A stretch of 64,000 nucleotides of DNA from Prorocentrum cordatum (lineage: Eukaryota > Sar > Dinophyceae > Prorocentrales > Prorocentraceae): positions 77,501-141,500 of the forward strand of contig CAUYUJ010014263.1 of the NCBI GenBank assembly GCA_963575745.1, given 5' to 3'. Each line of letters starts with the position of its first letter. The stretch's first letter is position 1. The notes beneath the pieces were generated by a model, which saw only the letters and a list, made by a program, of their open reading frames with translations, did not search any database and was not told the origin of the DNA. Shown here in pieces: positions 22,250 through 34,712 of this stretch. A program made the translations under genes and the position numbers.

Positions 22250-22320
22250 GGAGGAGGCGGAGGAGGAGGAGGAAGAGGAGGAGGAGGAGGAGGAGGAGGA
22301 AATGGAGGAGGAGGAGGGCC
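22250..22320. repeat. GGA trinucleotide tract
   Basis: GGAGGA units. Confidence 0.9.
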
Positions 22321-22516
22321 CAGAGTTGCAACGTATGGAACAGTTCCGTGCGGCGATCTTTTTCGCAGGCATCTCGGCACACCTCGCCGGGCCCCGGTGG
22401 ACCGTCAAAGACAACGACGTCTCGGGAGGGGCGCGGCGGGCTCTCTCGGGGGAGAGGGTCTCGGGATTTGCCGGGGGCCCCGCGCACGTGGAGAACAAAT
22501 CAGGACATCGGGCTCC

Positions 22517-23004
22517 CGGGAGGGGGGAGAGGAGGAGGGAGGAGGGAAGAAGGAGCAGCGAGAGGGGGACGGAGTTGGGGGGCCAAGCCGACCTGCTTCT
22601 AGAAGACCAATATCTTCGGCCGATGCCAAATGCTCCTTGTGACCCAATCGGGGGTCCAGCTGGAAGGGGGTGGTGCAACAGATTTGGGGCAAGTTGATTG
22701 CAAATGTACTGCGCAGGAGAATGGTACTATTGCATTGTATGGCAAGGAATGTACTGCACGCGACAATCCAGCAATTCATTTGCGCCCCGGAAGGTATTGC
22801 ACGCCCCAAATGCATTGCAACCCCGCAAGTCAATTTCACCGAATCTATTGCATCACTTCTTGTCGCTGGACCCTCTTCTGGGTCAACCCGAGAAGAGGAG
22901 GAGGGAGGAGGGAAGAAGGAGCAGCAAGAGGGGGACGGAGTTGGAGGGGCAAGCCGACCTGCTTCTAGAAGACCCCAACATCTGGGGCCGATGCCAAATA
23001 CCGT
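22517..23004. repeat. 118-bp direct repeat flanking 250 bp of unique DNA
   Basis: 22517-22635 and 22889-23004 match closely (GGGAAGAAGGAGCAGCRAGA, CCGACCTGCTTCTAGAAGAC, GGCCGATGCCAAAT) and are 372 bp apart. The intervening DNA is AT-richer with several TGCATTG words. It could be a local duplication. I see no LTR features. Confidence 0.75.
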
Positions 23005-23199
23005 CCTCACGTTCTAGCCCAAGTCTATGGACACATTGGGTGCCATGTCGTTGATAGACACTTTCGGGGTGGATACCAGTATAGACGTCGCGGCCGTTGC
23101 GCTCGGCGCGGTGCAACGTCGGAGGAGGGGTAGATCCGTCTACGGCATATTTTCGTGCCAGAGCGGGTCCCAACATGGCACTCCAGGGACTGAGCAGGA

Positions 23200-23605
23200 C
23201 GAGGAGGAGGATGAGGTGGAGGAGACCCTCCTCCTTAGGATGGAGGGCCAGGAGGAGGAAGGAGGAGGAGGAGGAGGAGGAGGAGACGTCTGACCCTCCT
23301 CCTTACCCAGATCCCCGACGTCTTGCCCAGCTCCCCGACGTCGACACCCAGAGGTCTGGGCCCCTTTTCCCGAGGACCGGTGCTTCATGCCGAGCCGTTC
23401 TCTGACGGTCCCGCGGCCCAGTAGGGATCCCCAGAGGCCGAACACAGCGGAAAGCCTCGCGCCGTGATTTTTGTCATATTTCGAGGGGGTCTGGGTAGGA
23501 TGTAGGGCCAGGAGCAGGACGGGGAGGAGGACCTCCAGGGGGAGGAGGAGGAGGAGGAGGAGGAGGAGGAGGAGGAGGAGGAGGAGGAGGAGGAGGAGGT
23601 CATCG
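23200..23605. repeat. Two GGA tracts with unassigned DNA between
   Basis: GGA/GAG runs at about 23200-23285 and 23535-23600, then a short GAGAGA run to about 23641. Nothing else recognised. Confidence 0.85.
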
Positions 23606-23641
23606 CACGCCACTGAGGGAAACAGAGAGAGAGAGAGAGAG

Positions 23642-24058
23642 GGGATGCGACAAGTCCAGACTGCCCCCGGGGGGTGGGCCATCGGAGAGGGGGCCAAACC
23701 CTGCCAGGGGACACCGACAGGGCCCCCCCATAGGAAAAAACTCGTCATCATCCTCTACTAGCAGGTCGTTGGCCTGCTGCTTGACACGAAGCTTGCTGCC
23801 GAGGTTCAGTGCCTCCCCTTCGTTCAAGCCGAAAGCCTGGAGGCAATCAGACAGGCACAAATTGTGCCGATTGAGAAACCGTGGAGCAGGTTCGCTCCTC
23901 CCCCTTCCAGGCTGGGCCCCAACACCGCTTTCCACGAACCTCCCCGCGAGCAGCTCCCGCACCCGGCCCTGGGTTGGGATGCCTCAACCGAGAAATGCTG
24001 AACTTGTTTTTGCGGCCGGCCCCGACAAGGGCCACCTGCGTCCCCAGGCAACGGCCTA
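23642..24058. other. Unassigned sequence
   Basis: About 400 bp with no recognisable feature. Confidence 0.4.
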
Positions 24059-24059
24059 T

Positions 24060-24190
24060 CAAACCTCTTGAGGAGAAGGAGGAGGAGGAGGAAGAAAAGG
24101 AAGAATAAGAAGAGGAGGAGGAGAAGGAGGCGAATGAGGAGGGGGGGGAGAAGGGAGGGAGAAGGAGGAGGAAAAGGAGGATGGGGAGGA
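24060..24190. repeat. GGA tract
   Basis: GGAGGAGGA with AAG and GGG interruptions. GC-rich non-repetitive DNA to about 24320 follows. Confidence 0.85.
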
Positions 24191-24319
24191 GGAGAAGCAG
24201 GGCAAAGGGCGAGGGCCGGGGCCGCTTCTCGTCGCCCGCGCCCGCGGGGGGCAGGTGCCGCCGCCCTGGCAGGCGCAGGCGCACCTACCCATCGCCGCCG
24301 GCGCGGGGGACGCGGCGGC

Positions 24320-24992
24320 GGGGGAGCACCGAGGGCGAGGACGACGACGACGACGGCGGCGACGACGAGGACGACGACGAGGACGACGACGACGACGGCG
24401 GCGACGACGACGACGGCGGCGACGATGACGGCGAGGACGACGACGACGAGAAGGAGGATGACGACGAGAGGGAGGACGACGACGAGGAGGACGATGAGGA
24501 CGATGACGAGGACGACGAGGACGACGGCAGCTACGACGGCGACGACGACGAGGATGAGGACGACGACGACGACGAGGAGAACGACGACGACGAGGACGAC
24601 AACGACGAAGACGAGGACGACGACGACGAGGACGAGGACGACGACGACGACGACGAGGACGACGACGACGGCGACGAAGACAAGGACAACGACGACGAGG
24701 GCGAGGACTACGACGAGGACGACGACGACGAAGAGGACGACGAGGACGACGACGACGACGACGGCACCGACCACGGCGTCGACGGCGACGACGACTACGA
24801 GAAGGATGACGACGACGACGAGAAGAGGGACGAGGAGACGAGGTCGAGGACGACGACGACGACGGCAGCGTCGAGGACGACGACGAGGACAAGATCGACG
24901 ACGACGAGGTCGACGACGATGAGGACGACCACGAGGACGAGGACGACGACGAGGAGGACGGCGAGGACAAGGACGACGACCACGACCACGTC

Positions 24993-25027
<35 letters not shown>

Positions 25028-25727
25028 GAAGGATGACGACAATGACGAGAAGGATGAAGAGGTGACGAGGACGAGGACGACGAGGACGACGGCAGCGTCG
25101 ACGACGATGACGAGGACGAGAACGACGACGACGAGGACGACGACGTCGACGATGAGGGCAACGGCGAGGACGACGACGACGGGGACGAGGACGTCGACGA
25201 CGACGAAGACGACGACGACGGTGACGATGGCGAGGACGACGACGACGAAGACGAAGACGACGACGATGTCGACGACGACGACGACGTCAAGGAGGACGAC
25301 GACGACGAGGAGGACGAGGCTGACGACGAGAAGGAGGAAGCGAGGACGATGGCGGCGTCCACGACGACGACGAGGGCGAGCACCACGACGAGGACGAGGA
25401 CGACGACGAGGACGACGAGGACGAGGACGACGACGACGATGACGATGACGGCGACGACGACGGCGACGACGGCGACGAGGACGACGAGACGGAGGACTAC
25501 GGCGACAAGGAGGACGAGATGACGAGGACGAGGACGACGAGGACGACGGCAGCGTCGACGACGAGGACGAGGACGACGACGACGAGGACAAGGACGACGA
25601 CGACGACGAGGACGACGACAAAGACGAGGACGACGATGGCGACGACGACGAGGACGATGACGAGGACGAGGCCGACGACGACGACGAGGACGAGGACGAC
25701 CACGACGAAGGCGACGACGTCGACGAA

Positions 25728-25759
<32 letters not shown>

Positions 25760-27284
25760 CGACGACGAGGAGGATCACGACAACGAGGAGGAAGAGGTGA
25801 CGAGGACGAGGACGACGAGGACGACGGCAGCGCCGACGACGCCGACGAGGACGCGGACGTCGACGACGAGGACGAGGACGACGACGGCGAGGACGACGAC
25901 GACAGCGTCGACGACGACGCCAAGGACGCGGACGTCGACGAGGACGAGGATGAGCACGACGACGACGGGCACGAGGACGAGGACGATGACGTCGACGGCG
26001 ACCACGGAGACGCCGAGGACGACGACGGCGACGACGACAACGGCGACGACGAGAAGGAGGACGACGACAACGACGAGGACGAGGTGGCGAGGACGACGAC
26101 GAGGAGGTGGCGGTGACGAGGTGGCAGTGACGAGGAGGACCTGGACGACGACGACGAGGACGACGGAGTCGGAGACGAGGACGACGACGACGAGGACGAC
26201 GACGAGGACGACGACGACGACGACGTGGACGACGAGGACCAGAACGACGATGACGACGACGATGGCGTCGACGACGACGAGGATGCTGACCACGAGGACG
26301 AGGGATGTGGACGCCGACGAAGACGACGAGAACGAAGACGACGTCGACGAGGACGAGGATGACGGCCGCGAGAACGACGACGTTGACGAGTAGGACGAGG
26401 TAACGAGGACGAGGACGACGATGACGACGGCAGCGTCGACGACGTTGACGATCACGACGGCGTCGACGAGGCTGACGACGACGAAGACGAGGATGAGGAC
26501 GACGACGACGCGGACGAGAACGACGACGACGATGAGGTGACGAGGACGACGACGACGACGACGACGACGGCTTCAACGGCAGGACGAATTCAGCGAGGAC
26601 GATGACGACGAGGACGTTCGCGGCGACGGCGACGTCGTCGACGGTGGCGGCGACGACGGTGGCGGCGGCGACGACGTCGATGATCACGACGGCGTCGACG
26701 AGGCTGACGACGACGAAGACAGGGATGAGGACGACGACGACGCGGACAAGAACGACGACGACGACGACGATGAGGTGACGAGGACGACGACGACGACGGC
26801 TTCAACGGCAGGACGAATACGACGAGGACGATGACGACGAGGACGTTCGCGGCGACGGCGACGACGGCGATGGCGGCGGCGACGACGGTGGCGGCGGCGA
26901 CGACGTCGATGACGACGCGGAAATGACGCCGACGACGGCGGCGGTGGTGACGACGGCGGCGGCGGCGGCGACGATGTCGACGACGACGCGGACGACGACG
27001 CCGCCGTCAACGGCGGCGGTGGCGACGACGGTGGCGGTGGCGACGACGGCGGTTGCGTCCACGACGACGACAACGTCGGCGGAGGTGGCGACGACGACAG
27101 CAGTGGCGAAGACGACGACGACGTCAACGACGGCGACGACGACGATGGCGAAGACGAGGACGACGACGACGACAACGACGGTGGCGATGAAGGCGGCGAC
27201 GACGTTGAAGACACGACGACGACGAGGACGAGGACGACGACGACGGCGACGACGTGGGCGAGGATAAGGACGAGGACGGCGACA

Positions 27285-27338
<54 letters not shown>

Positions 27339-27545
27339 ACGACGACGACGAGAAGGAGGACGATGACGAGGAGAACGAGGGGACGAGGACGAGGACCACG
27401 AGGACGATGGCAGCGTGTACGACGACGACGAGGAAGACGACGACGATGATGAGGATGAGGACGACGACGACCCCGACGACGACGACGACGAGGACGACGC
27501 CGACGACAAGAAGGAGGACGACGACGACTACGAGAAGGAGGACGA

Positions 27546-27583
<38 letters not shown>

Positions 27584-29153
27584 TCGACGGCGGCGGCGGC
27601 GGCGACGGCGTCGAGGACGAGAAGGAGGCCGACCATGACGACGATGAGGAGAGGGTGACGAGGACGAGGACGACGAGGACGACGGCAGCGTCGACGACGA
27701 CGACGAGGACGAGAACGACGAGGACGTAGGCGGCGACGACGACGACGACGACGACGGCTGCGGCGACGACGACGGTGCAGCTGGGACGACGGCGGCGCCG
27801 GTTACGACGCCGACGACGACACGGACACGACGACGCCGACGACGGCGACGGTGGCGACGATGGCGGCTGTGGCGACGACGGCGGCTGCGCCCACGACGAC
27901 GACAAAGTCGGCGGTGGTGACGTCGACGCGGCGGCGGGGACGTGGACGACGGCAGCGACGACGACGAGGAGGACGACGACGAGGACGACGGTGGCGGCGG
28001 CGGCGACGCCGACGCCGACGCCTACACGACGCCGACGACGGCCGCGGCGGCGACGGCGGCGGCTGCGGCGGCGACGACGTCGACGACGACGCGGACGACG
28101 ACGACGCCGTCGACGGCGGCGGTGGCGACGATGGCGGCTGTGGCGACGACGGTGGCTGCGCCCACGACGACAGCGTCAGCGGCGGTGGCGGGGACGACGG
28201 CGGCGTCGGCGGCGGCGACGACGGCGGTGGCGGCGGAGACGGGGACGACGACGACACCGACGAGGACAACGACAGCGTAGACGAGGACGACGACAACGGC
28301 AACGACGGCGACGACGATGAGGACGACCACGACGAGGTCGACGACGACGACGACGTCGAGGACGAGGACGACGACGACGACGACGAGGACGACAACGAGG
28401 ACGACAACGAGGAGGACGAGGTGATGATGAGGACGAAGACGACGATGACGATGGCATCGCCGACGTCGACGACAAGGACGAGGACGAGGACGAGGACGAG
28501 AACGACGATGAGGACGAGGACGACGACGAGGACGACGAGGACCAGGACGAGGACAAGGACAACGAAGACGACGACCACGACTACGGCGAGGACGAGGACG
28601 ACGACGGCGACGACGAGGACGAGTATGACGACGACGACGATGACGACGACGACAAGAAGGAGGACGACGACGACGACTGCGAGAAGGAGGACGAGGTGAC
28701 GAGGACGAGACCGACGAGGACGACGGCAGCGGCGACGACAGCAGCGTCGACGACGATGACGACGAGGACGAGGACGACGACGACGACGGCAATGGCGACG
28801 ACGTCGACGACGACGTGGGCGACGAAGACGCCGTCGGCGGCGGCGGTGGCGACGCCAGCGCCCTTGGCGACGATGGCGGCTGCGCCCACGACGACGACAA
28901 CGTGGGTGGCGGTGGCGGCGACGGCGAAGACGACGACGACGTTCGTGGCGGCGACGACAATGACGACGACGATGCCGACGATGACGACGACGACGACGGC
29001 GACGACGAGGACGACGACGACGGCGGTGGCGATGGCGACGCCTATGATGGTTGCGGCGGGGACGACGGCCACGACGACGACACAGGTGACGGCGACGAGG
29101 ACGACGAGGAGGACGAGGACGAGGACGACGAGGACGACGACGACGACCGCGAC

Positions 29154-29206
<53 letters not shown>

Positions 29207-30240
29207 GAAGGAGGACGACGACGACGAGGAGGACGAGTTGACGAGGACGCCGACGACGAGGACGACGGCGAGGTCTTCGACGGCGATGACGACGAGGACG
29301 TTGGCGGCGACGACGACGACGACGACGACGGTGGCGGATACGACGGCGGCAGCGACGACGTCGAGGACAACGCGGACACGACGACGCCGACGACGGCGGC
29401 GGTGACGAAGACGGCGACGGCGGTGGCGACGACGTGACGACGTCGACGACGACGCGGTCGACCACGACGCCGACGACGGCGGCGGTGGCGACGACGGCGG
29501 CGGTGGCGACGACGGCGGCTCCGCCCACGACGACGTCAACGTCGGCGGCGGTGGCGATGACGACGGCGGCGGCGATGACGGCGGCTGTGGCGGCGACGAC
29601 GAGGACGACGACGCCGACGACGACGACGAGGGCGCAGACAAGGACGACGACGACGGTGGTGACGACCACGCCTAGGATGGTTGTGGCGGGGACGACGACG
29701 ACGACGAGGCCAGGGACGACGTCGACGGCGACGACAACGACGGCCAAAGACGACGAAGACAGAGAGAACGAAGACGAGGACGACGACGATTACGACGTCG
29801 ACGAGGACAACGACACGCGGATGACGACGCCGACCACGAGGACGACGGCAGCGACGACGACAAGGAGGACGAGGACGACGAGGACCACGGTGGCGGCGGC
29901 GACGACGACGACAAAGACGACGACGACAACGACGACGACGGGGGGAGGCGGTCGCGACGACGGTGGCTGCTGCGGCGACGACGACGCCGACGACGACCAG
30001 GACGACGATGACGACGACGACGACCACGGCGGCGACGACGACGGCGACGATGGTGGCGGCGGTTGAGACGACGGCGACGACGAAGTCGACATTTGTGGCG
30101 ACGGCGACCACGAATAAAACGGCGACACCGGTCACGACGACGATGGCGACGTCGACGGCGGCGGCGACGACGGCGACGACGACGACCACGACGACGACGA
30201 GGACGAGGATGACGACGAGGACGACGACGACGAGGACGGG
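24320..30240. repeat. 5.9-kb GAC/GAG trinucleotide array with higher-order repeats
   Basis: Almost entirely GAC, GAG, GGC and GAT triplets. Two marker sentences recur. A GTGACGAGGACGAGGACGAC...GGCAGCGTCGACG block appears near 25064, 25517, 25797, 26400, 27655 and 28695. A GGCGGCTGCGCCCACGACGAC block appears near 27045, 27885, 28150, 28875 and 29515. The array grew by duplicating segments of hundreds of bases as well as by slippage. Frames remain open for hundreds of codons on both strands without any domain. Confidence 0.97.
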
Positions 30241-30549
30241 TCGGTCCCCACCAAAGGAATATTGTAGCCAAGGTTTCTACGATAGGATTGCAAGGGAGGG
30301 GTACTTGTATTAACAAACAAGCAGCAGGCACACGTGTTGCCGGCTTTTTTCTCTTGAATGATGCCCAAACATGTTTTGTCATGTTTAACATGTTTTTTTC
30401 GTGCCCTTGGGCTCAAGGCGCCGCCACTGCAGATTCCTCATGTTCAAAATTCTTCTAGCAAGAACTTCACACGGAATCTCTGTGGAAAGGCTGCAACACA
30501 AGGATTTTCTATTGCAAGGTCCCCTTTAAGATTACTCTGGGTTTATTAA
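30241..30549. other. Unassigned, AT-richer sequence
   Basis: A composition break after the GAC array. Short ATGTTT words recur near 30360-30400. No gene recognised. Confidence 0.45.
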
Positions 30550-30697
30550 TAAGCGTTGGGGGGGTACCCCCGACGGGGGTCGACCTCGCGTCGTCGTCGC
30601 TCCGCGACAGGGGTCGGAGCGCCTTCGGCGCGCGGTGGTTGTCCGCGACGAGGGTCGATGTGGGTCTGTCGGCGGGGGTGCCTCCCCCCGACGCTTA
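30550..30697 (+). mobile_element. TIR element 'TAAGCGTYGGGGGG'
   Basis: 148 bp with inverted ends TAAGCGTTGGGGGGGTACCC and GTGCCTCCCCCCGACGCTTA. The interior carries further inverted GGGGGTCGAC words. Non-coding. Confidence 0.6.
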
Positions 30698-31380
30698 TTT
30701 GAGAAATTCGAAGTACATATTCTTGCTACACAGTCACTACAAAAATTAATTATCAAGCAACGCCGCCACAGGTGATGGCGATGTGGATGGTGAGGATGAT
30801 GAGGATGATCATGGTGGTTGTGATGATAATGGTGATGCTGGTGAAAGCGGTGCTTGGCGATTAGAGCTGATATCTCAGATCAACCTTGTTGCAATCGCAA
30901 GCGACGGGTCGCGCGGGGCGCGTTACTCTTGGCGCCTGGCCCCTGCCTGCCGAGAGCGACCAGCGCCCCGAATCCTCAGGGGTGGAGGTGGTCAGGGGTA
31001 GCTTGTGATTCGTGCCTGAGGGGCCTAAGCCGGACCGGAATTATCCTGGATAATTCGGGTGTCTCACTACTCCCGAAACATCGGGGCTGGGGATGGTCAG
31101 GGGTAATTCCTGGTTCGTGCGCTGGGGGCCCAAGCCGGGGTTACCCCAGACCGTTGGGAAGGTAGCGTGCGATGTGGCGCCCCCAGCCCACTGATTGCAC
31201 GCTATCCCCCACCTTAGGGATAGCATGCACCGAAGAAGCCCTGGGAGGGGGATAGAGCGCACAGAAAGGGCTCTCGTGGGGGGATCTCCTCACAGGGATG
31301 GCGTGCTTCTAGGAGGTAGACGTGGCACGCGTATCTCCCCAACGCAAAACCGAATCTCGGTCGCCCAAAGCGAGGGCCAA
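30698..31380. other. Unassigned, with a 106-bp imperfect tandem duplication
   Basis: 30972-31034 and 31078-31139 share a block with GGTGGTCAGGGGTA, TTCGTGC and AAGCCGG. Nothing coding is seen. Confidence 0.5.
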
Positions 31381-31384
31381 AACG

Positions 31385-31761
31385 CTGCCGCGGCTGCGGC
31401 TGCGGAGGCAGTGCTGCGGCGGCAGAGCAGAGCAGCTGCGGCGGGGCGGCGGCGGCAGCGTGGCGGCGGCGGCAGCGGCAGCGGCGGTTGTGGCGGTAGG
31501 AGGAGGAGGAGGAGGAGGAAGAGGAGGAGGAGGAGGAGGAAGAGGAGGAGGAGGAAGATGAGGAGGATGAGGAGGAGGAGGAGGAGGAGGAGCAGGATGA
31601 GGATGAAGATGAGGAATGAGGAATGATGATGATGACGGGGATGAGGATGATGATAGTGATGCTGATAGTGATGATGATAGTGATGCTGATGCTGATGATG
31701 ATGCTGATGATGATGATGATGATGATGGTGATGGTGGTGGTGGTGATGATGATTTTGGTGG

Positions 31762-31793
<32 letters not shown>

Positions 31794-32085
31794 CTGATTA
31801 TGAAGATGATGAAGATGATGATGAAGTTGATGACGATGACGATGATGATGCTGATGATGCTGATGCTGCTGATGATTAAACTGATGATAAAGCTGATGAA
31901 ACTGGTGATGGTGATGGTGGTGATGATGATGATTTTGGTGGTGATGATAATGATGATGACGATGATGATGATGGTGATGATGATAATGATGCTGATGATG
32001 CTGATGCTGCTGATGATGATGATTGTGATGATGTTGATGGTGATGATGATAATGATGGTGGTGGTGATGATGCTGATGCTGATGC

Positions 32086-32122
<37 letters not shown>

Positions 32123-32123
32123 C

Positions 32124-32170
<47 letters not shown>

Positions 32171-32362
32171 ACTGATGATGATACTGATGATGATGGTGAT
32201 GATGATGATGAGGAGGAGGAGGAGGAGGAGAAGGACGAGGAGGAGAAGGAGGAGGTTCACAGGAGGAGAAGGAGGAAGAGAAGGAGGAGGAGAAGGAGGA
32301 GTGGAGCTCCAGAGGAGGAGGAGGAGAAGGAGGAGTGGAGGCCCAGAGGCGGAGGAGGAGGA
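31385..32362. repeat. Composite GCG, GGA, GAT, GGA triplet array
   Basis: GCGGCG-rich to 31500, GGA to 31620, about 590 bp of GAT with GCT/GGT variants to 32212, then GGA to 32362. It repeats the GGA-next-to-GAT layout seen elsewhere. Confidence 0.95.
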
Positions 32363-32489
32363 CTGACTGACTGACTATGACTTGGATCCAACGTGTCGTC
32401 AACTGCCTCTGACACTACCTCTTGCAGTGTGGAATAAAAACTTGCAGCATCAATCTGGATCTGTCGGGGCAAGCCCCCTCGCTACGCAC

Positions 32490-32870
32490 AAGTGAGGAGG
32501 AGGAGGATGAGGAGGAGGAGCGGCGGCAGCGGCGGCGGCGGCCCGGCTCCCGACGTGCCGCCAGCCCCCGTGCGGCGAGGCCGACTCCTCGGCTGTGCTC
32601 TTGCGAGGCGCGCGAGCCCCTGCGGGGCCGAGCCTCCTCGTCCTCGCCCTCCTCTTCCTCCTCCTCCTCCTCCTCCTCCTGCTCCTCCTCGTCCCCCATC
32701 CTCCTCCTCCGCCCTCCTCTCCCTCCTCCTCCTCCTGCTCCTCCTTGTCCCCCATCCTCCTCCTCCGCCCTCCTCTTCCTCCTGCTCCTCCGTCTCCTCC
32801 TCCTCCTCCTCCTCCTCCTCCTCTTCCTCCTCCTCCTCCTGCTCCTCCTCGTCTTCATCCCCAACCTGCT
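32490..32870. repeat. CTC trinucleotide tract
   Basis: A short GGA/CGG start to about 32540, then CTCCTC runs from 32640. All long frames are Ser/Pro/Leu or Arg/Glu/Gly runs. Confidence 0.9.
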
Positions 32871-33014
32871 TCGACGCATGAATGTTCCGGGTGCTTCGCG
32901 TAGCCCCGCGGGCCGATCCAGAAGCGATGCCCAGACGAGTTGCCCTGAACAGGGATGTGGAGGATTCTGCAGTGGAATAAAGGGCTGTAAAAGACGTCAT
33001 ACCCCAAGAGGGGG

Positions 33015-33170
33015 AGGATGGAGGAGACATCGGAAGAGCAGGAGGAGGAGGAGGAGGGAAAGGGGGAGGAGGGAAAGGGGGAGGAGGGAAAGGGGGAGGA
33101 GGATGAGTGAGGCGGAAGGATGAGAAATAGGAGGATGAGGATTAGGAGAAGGAGGAGGGCGAGCCGAAAG
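33015..33170. repeat. GGA and GGGAAAGGGGGAGGA tandem tract
   Basis: Contains three exact GAGGGAAAGGGGGAG units. Confidence 0.85.
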
Positions 33171-33179
33171 GCCACCAGA

Positions 33180-33710
33180 GTCCTCATGATGCTTCTCGGA
33201 GTCTCTTCGGATGTCTTCCGAGAGCTTCTTTAAGTCCTTTTGGGGAGTCTTGGATGTTTTTTGGCAGTCCTGGGGGCCCGTGGGGCGTCTTGGGTGCCTC
33301 TGGGTGCCTCTTGGGGGTCTCTTGGGAGCCTCTTGGAGGCATCTTTGGGGCGTCTCGCGAGCTTCTTGGGGCCTCCTGAGCATCACTTGGGGCCGTCTTG
33401 GGGCACCCTTGGGGGCCTCGGGAGCCATAGTGGAGGTGATCGATCATATCAGAGTTGTTCTAAATTAGGGACTCCCCAGGAGGCCAACATGCAACCAACA
33501 CCTTGATAAAATCAATGATGTTGACGCTCTCGCCGAGGCCTCTTGGGCCGTCTTGGGTGCCTCTGGCTGGAGCCTCTTGGAAACTCTTGGGGGCCTCTTG
33601 GAGGCATATTTGGAGTGTTTCGGGTGCCTCTTGGGTCATCCTTGGCACCTCTTAGGGCCGTCTTTGGGCACCCTTGAGGGCCTCGGGGCCATCTCGGGGC
33701 CACATTGGGG
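33180..33710. repeat. Degenerate CTCTTGGGGGCC repeat
   Basis: Loose repetition of GCCTCTTGGGGG and GTCTTGGG words, like 17300-17810. Confidence 0.65.
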
Positions 33711-33935
33711 GAGATCGATCAAAGGAGGGGGGGGTCCTTGATTAGCCCCCCCCCCCTCCCCGGGAAGCCAAAATATGGCCCCCAGCTGCAGCGGTCATTC
33801 CTGCATGCTCCGTGCTCTTGCGCGCCCCGCCCGATGCTTGCTGGACGCAGAACCCCTCTCGGTCGTCGGCCCCCTTTTTTCCTGGCTCGTGCCGCGTCGC
33901 TCCCTTCTCTGGGCCCAGGTCTTCGGCCACGGGCC
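33711..33935. other. Unassigned sequence
   Basis: Nothing recognised. Confidence 0.4.
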
Positions 33936-33940
33936 AATCC

Positions 33941-34101
33941 TAGGGGAACAACAAGTGGCATAAACATAAAAACTCGGAGGTCCGCGCGGATTTCTCGGAT
34001 CGGGCGGCGCCAGAGGCGCCGCCGGAGGGCCCCAGCGCCGATCTGGGAAATCCTCGCGGGCCTCCGAGTTTTTATGTTTATGCCACTTTTTTGTTCCCCT
34101 A
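33941..34101 (+). mobile_element. Foldback element 'AAACAT...CCGCGCGGATT', copy 2, with target duplication
   Basis: 161 bp. Left end TAGGGGAACAACAAGTGGC then ATAAACATAAAAACTCGG; right end CCGAGTTTTTATGTTTATGC then CACTTTTTTGTTCCCCTA. The arms pair over about 65 bp around a GGCGCC-rich loop. AATCC flanks it on both sides (33936-33940 and 34102-34106), a 5-bp target duplication. The cleanest member of the family. Confidence 0.85.
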
Positions 34102-34106
34102 AATCC

Positions 34107-34549
34107 GTCGTCCGCGCCCCTCTCTCTCTCTCTCTCTCGTCTCCCTCCAGTGTCGCCCCCCCCCCCGACGCGCCACTGGCCCGCGCCGTGGCCCAAAGGT
34201 CCGAGGGCGGAGCCGGCCGATGCCGACGAGGGCGCTCTTCTGCATCATCCCCCCCCCCAGAAAAAGTACGGCGCGATCGTCGCACGGCGACCTCCGCCCT
34301 CGCAGCTCGAGCCTCCTCTCCCCGCCCCCTCCTGTGGAATCTTACAGCTCCCTCACGTCCTGTCTGCGCGGTGCTCGTTGTACTGTCTGTGCTGCCTGCG
34401 TGCGTTCGCGCTTTTGACTGATGTGCGTTTTGGCTCAAGGCATATCTGTCTGTGCTGAGTGAAACGCATTCTAGTCTGATTATCTTGCGATGGCCGCCTG
34501 AACCCGTCGTGCCCCCCCCCCCACACACACACACACACACCAGGCCGAG
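34107..34549. other. Unassigned sequence
   Basis: Contains a short CT tract (34118-34139) and a CA tract (34522-34540). No gene recognised. Confidence 0.45.
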
Positions 34550-34712
34550 TACGGTGGGGGCCCATGTCAGGAGACGCCCTGCTCGCCTCCAGGGTGCCCT
34601 GGGTTTCTTGCGCTTCGATTGCTTTGCCACGGAAAGCGCGACGCTCCCACACCAAAAAGCAACGAACGTTTTGGAGTCTCAGGGTTGGGCCTCCCGCTTC
34701 ACACACACCGAG
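34550..34712 (+). mobile_element. Tc1/mariner-like MITE, family 'TACAGT-GGGGCCC', copy 3 (3' truncated)
   Basis: Begins TACGGTGGGGGCCCATGTC and follows the family body to about 34712 (CTCAGGGTTGGGC), then diverges before the right inverted end. Confidence 0.65.

Noticed and set aside
23824-29747. Several open frames of 300-750 codons on both strands
   Set aside because: Pure products of GAC/GAG triplets (Asp/Glu, Thr/Arg, Val, Ser runs); no start context, domain or complex segment.
30395-30420. TTGGGCTCAAGG as a spliced-leader remnant
   Set aside because: An extra G breaks the match and the upstream bases do not fit the SL.
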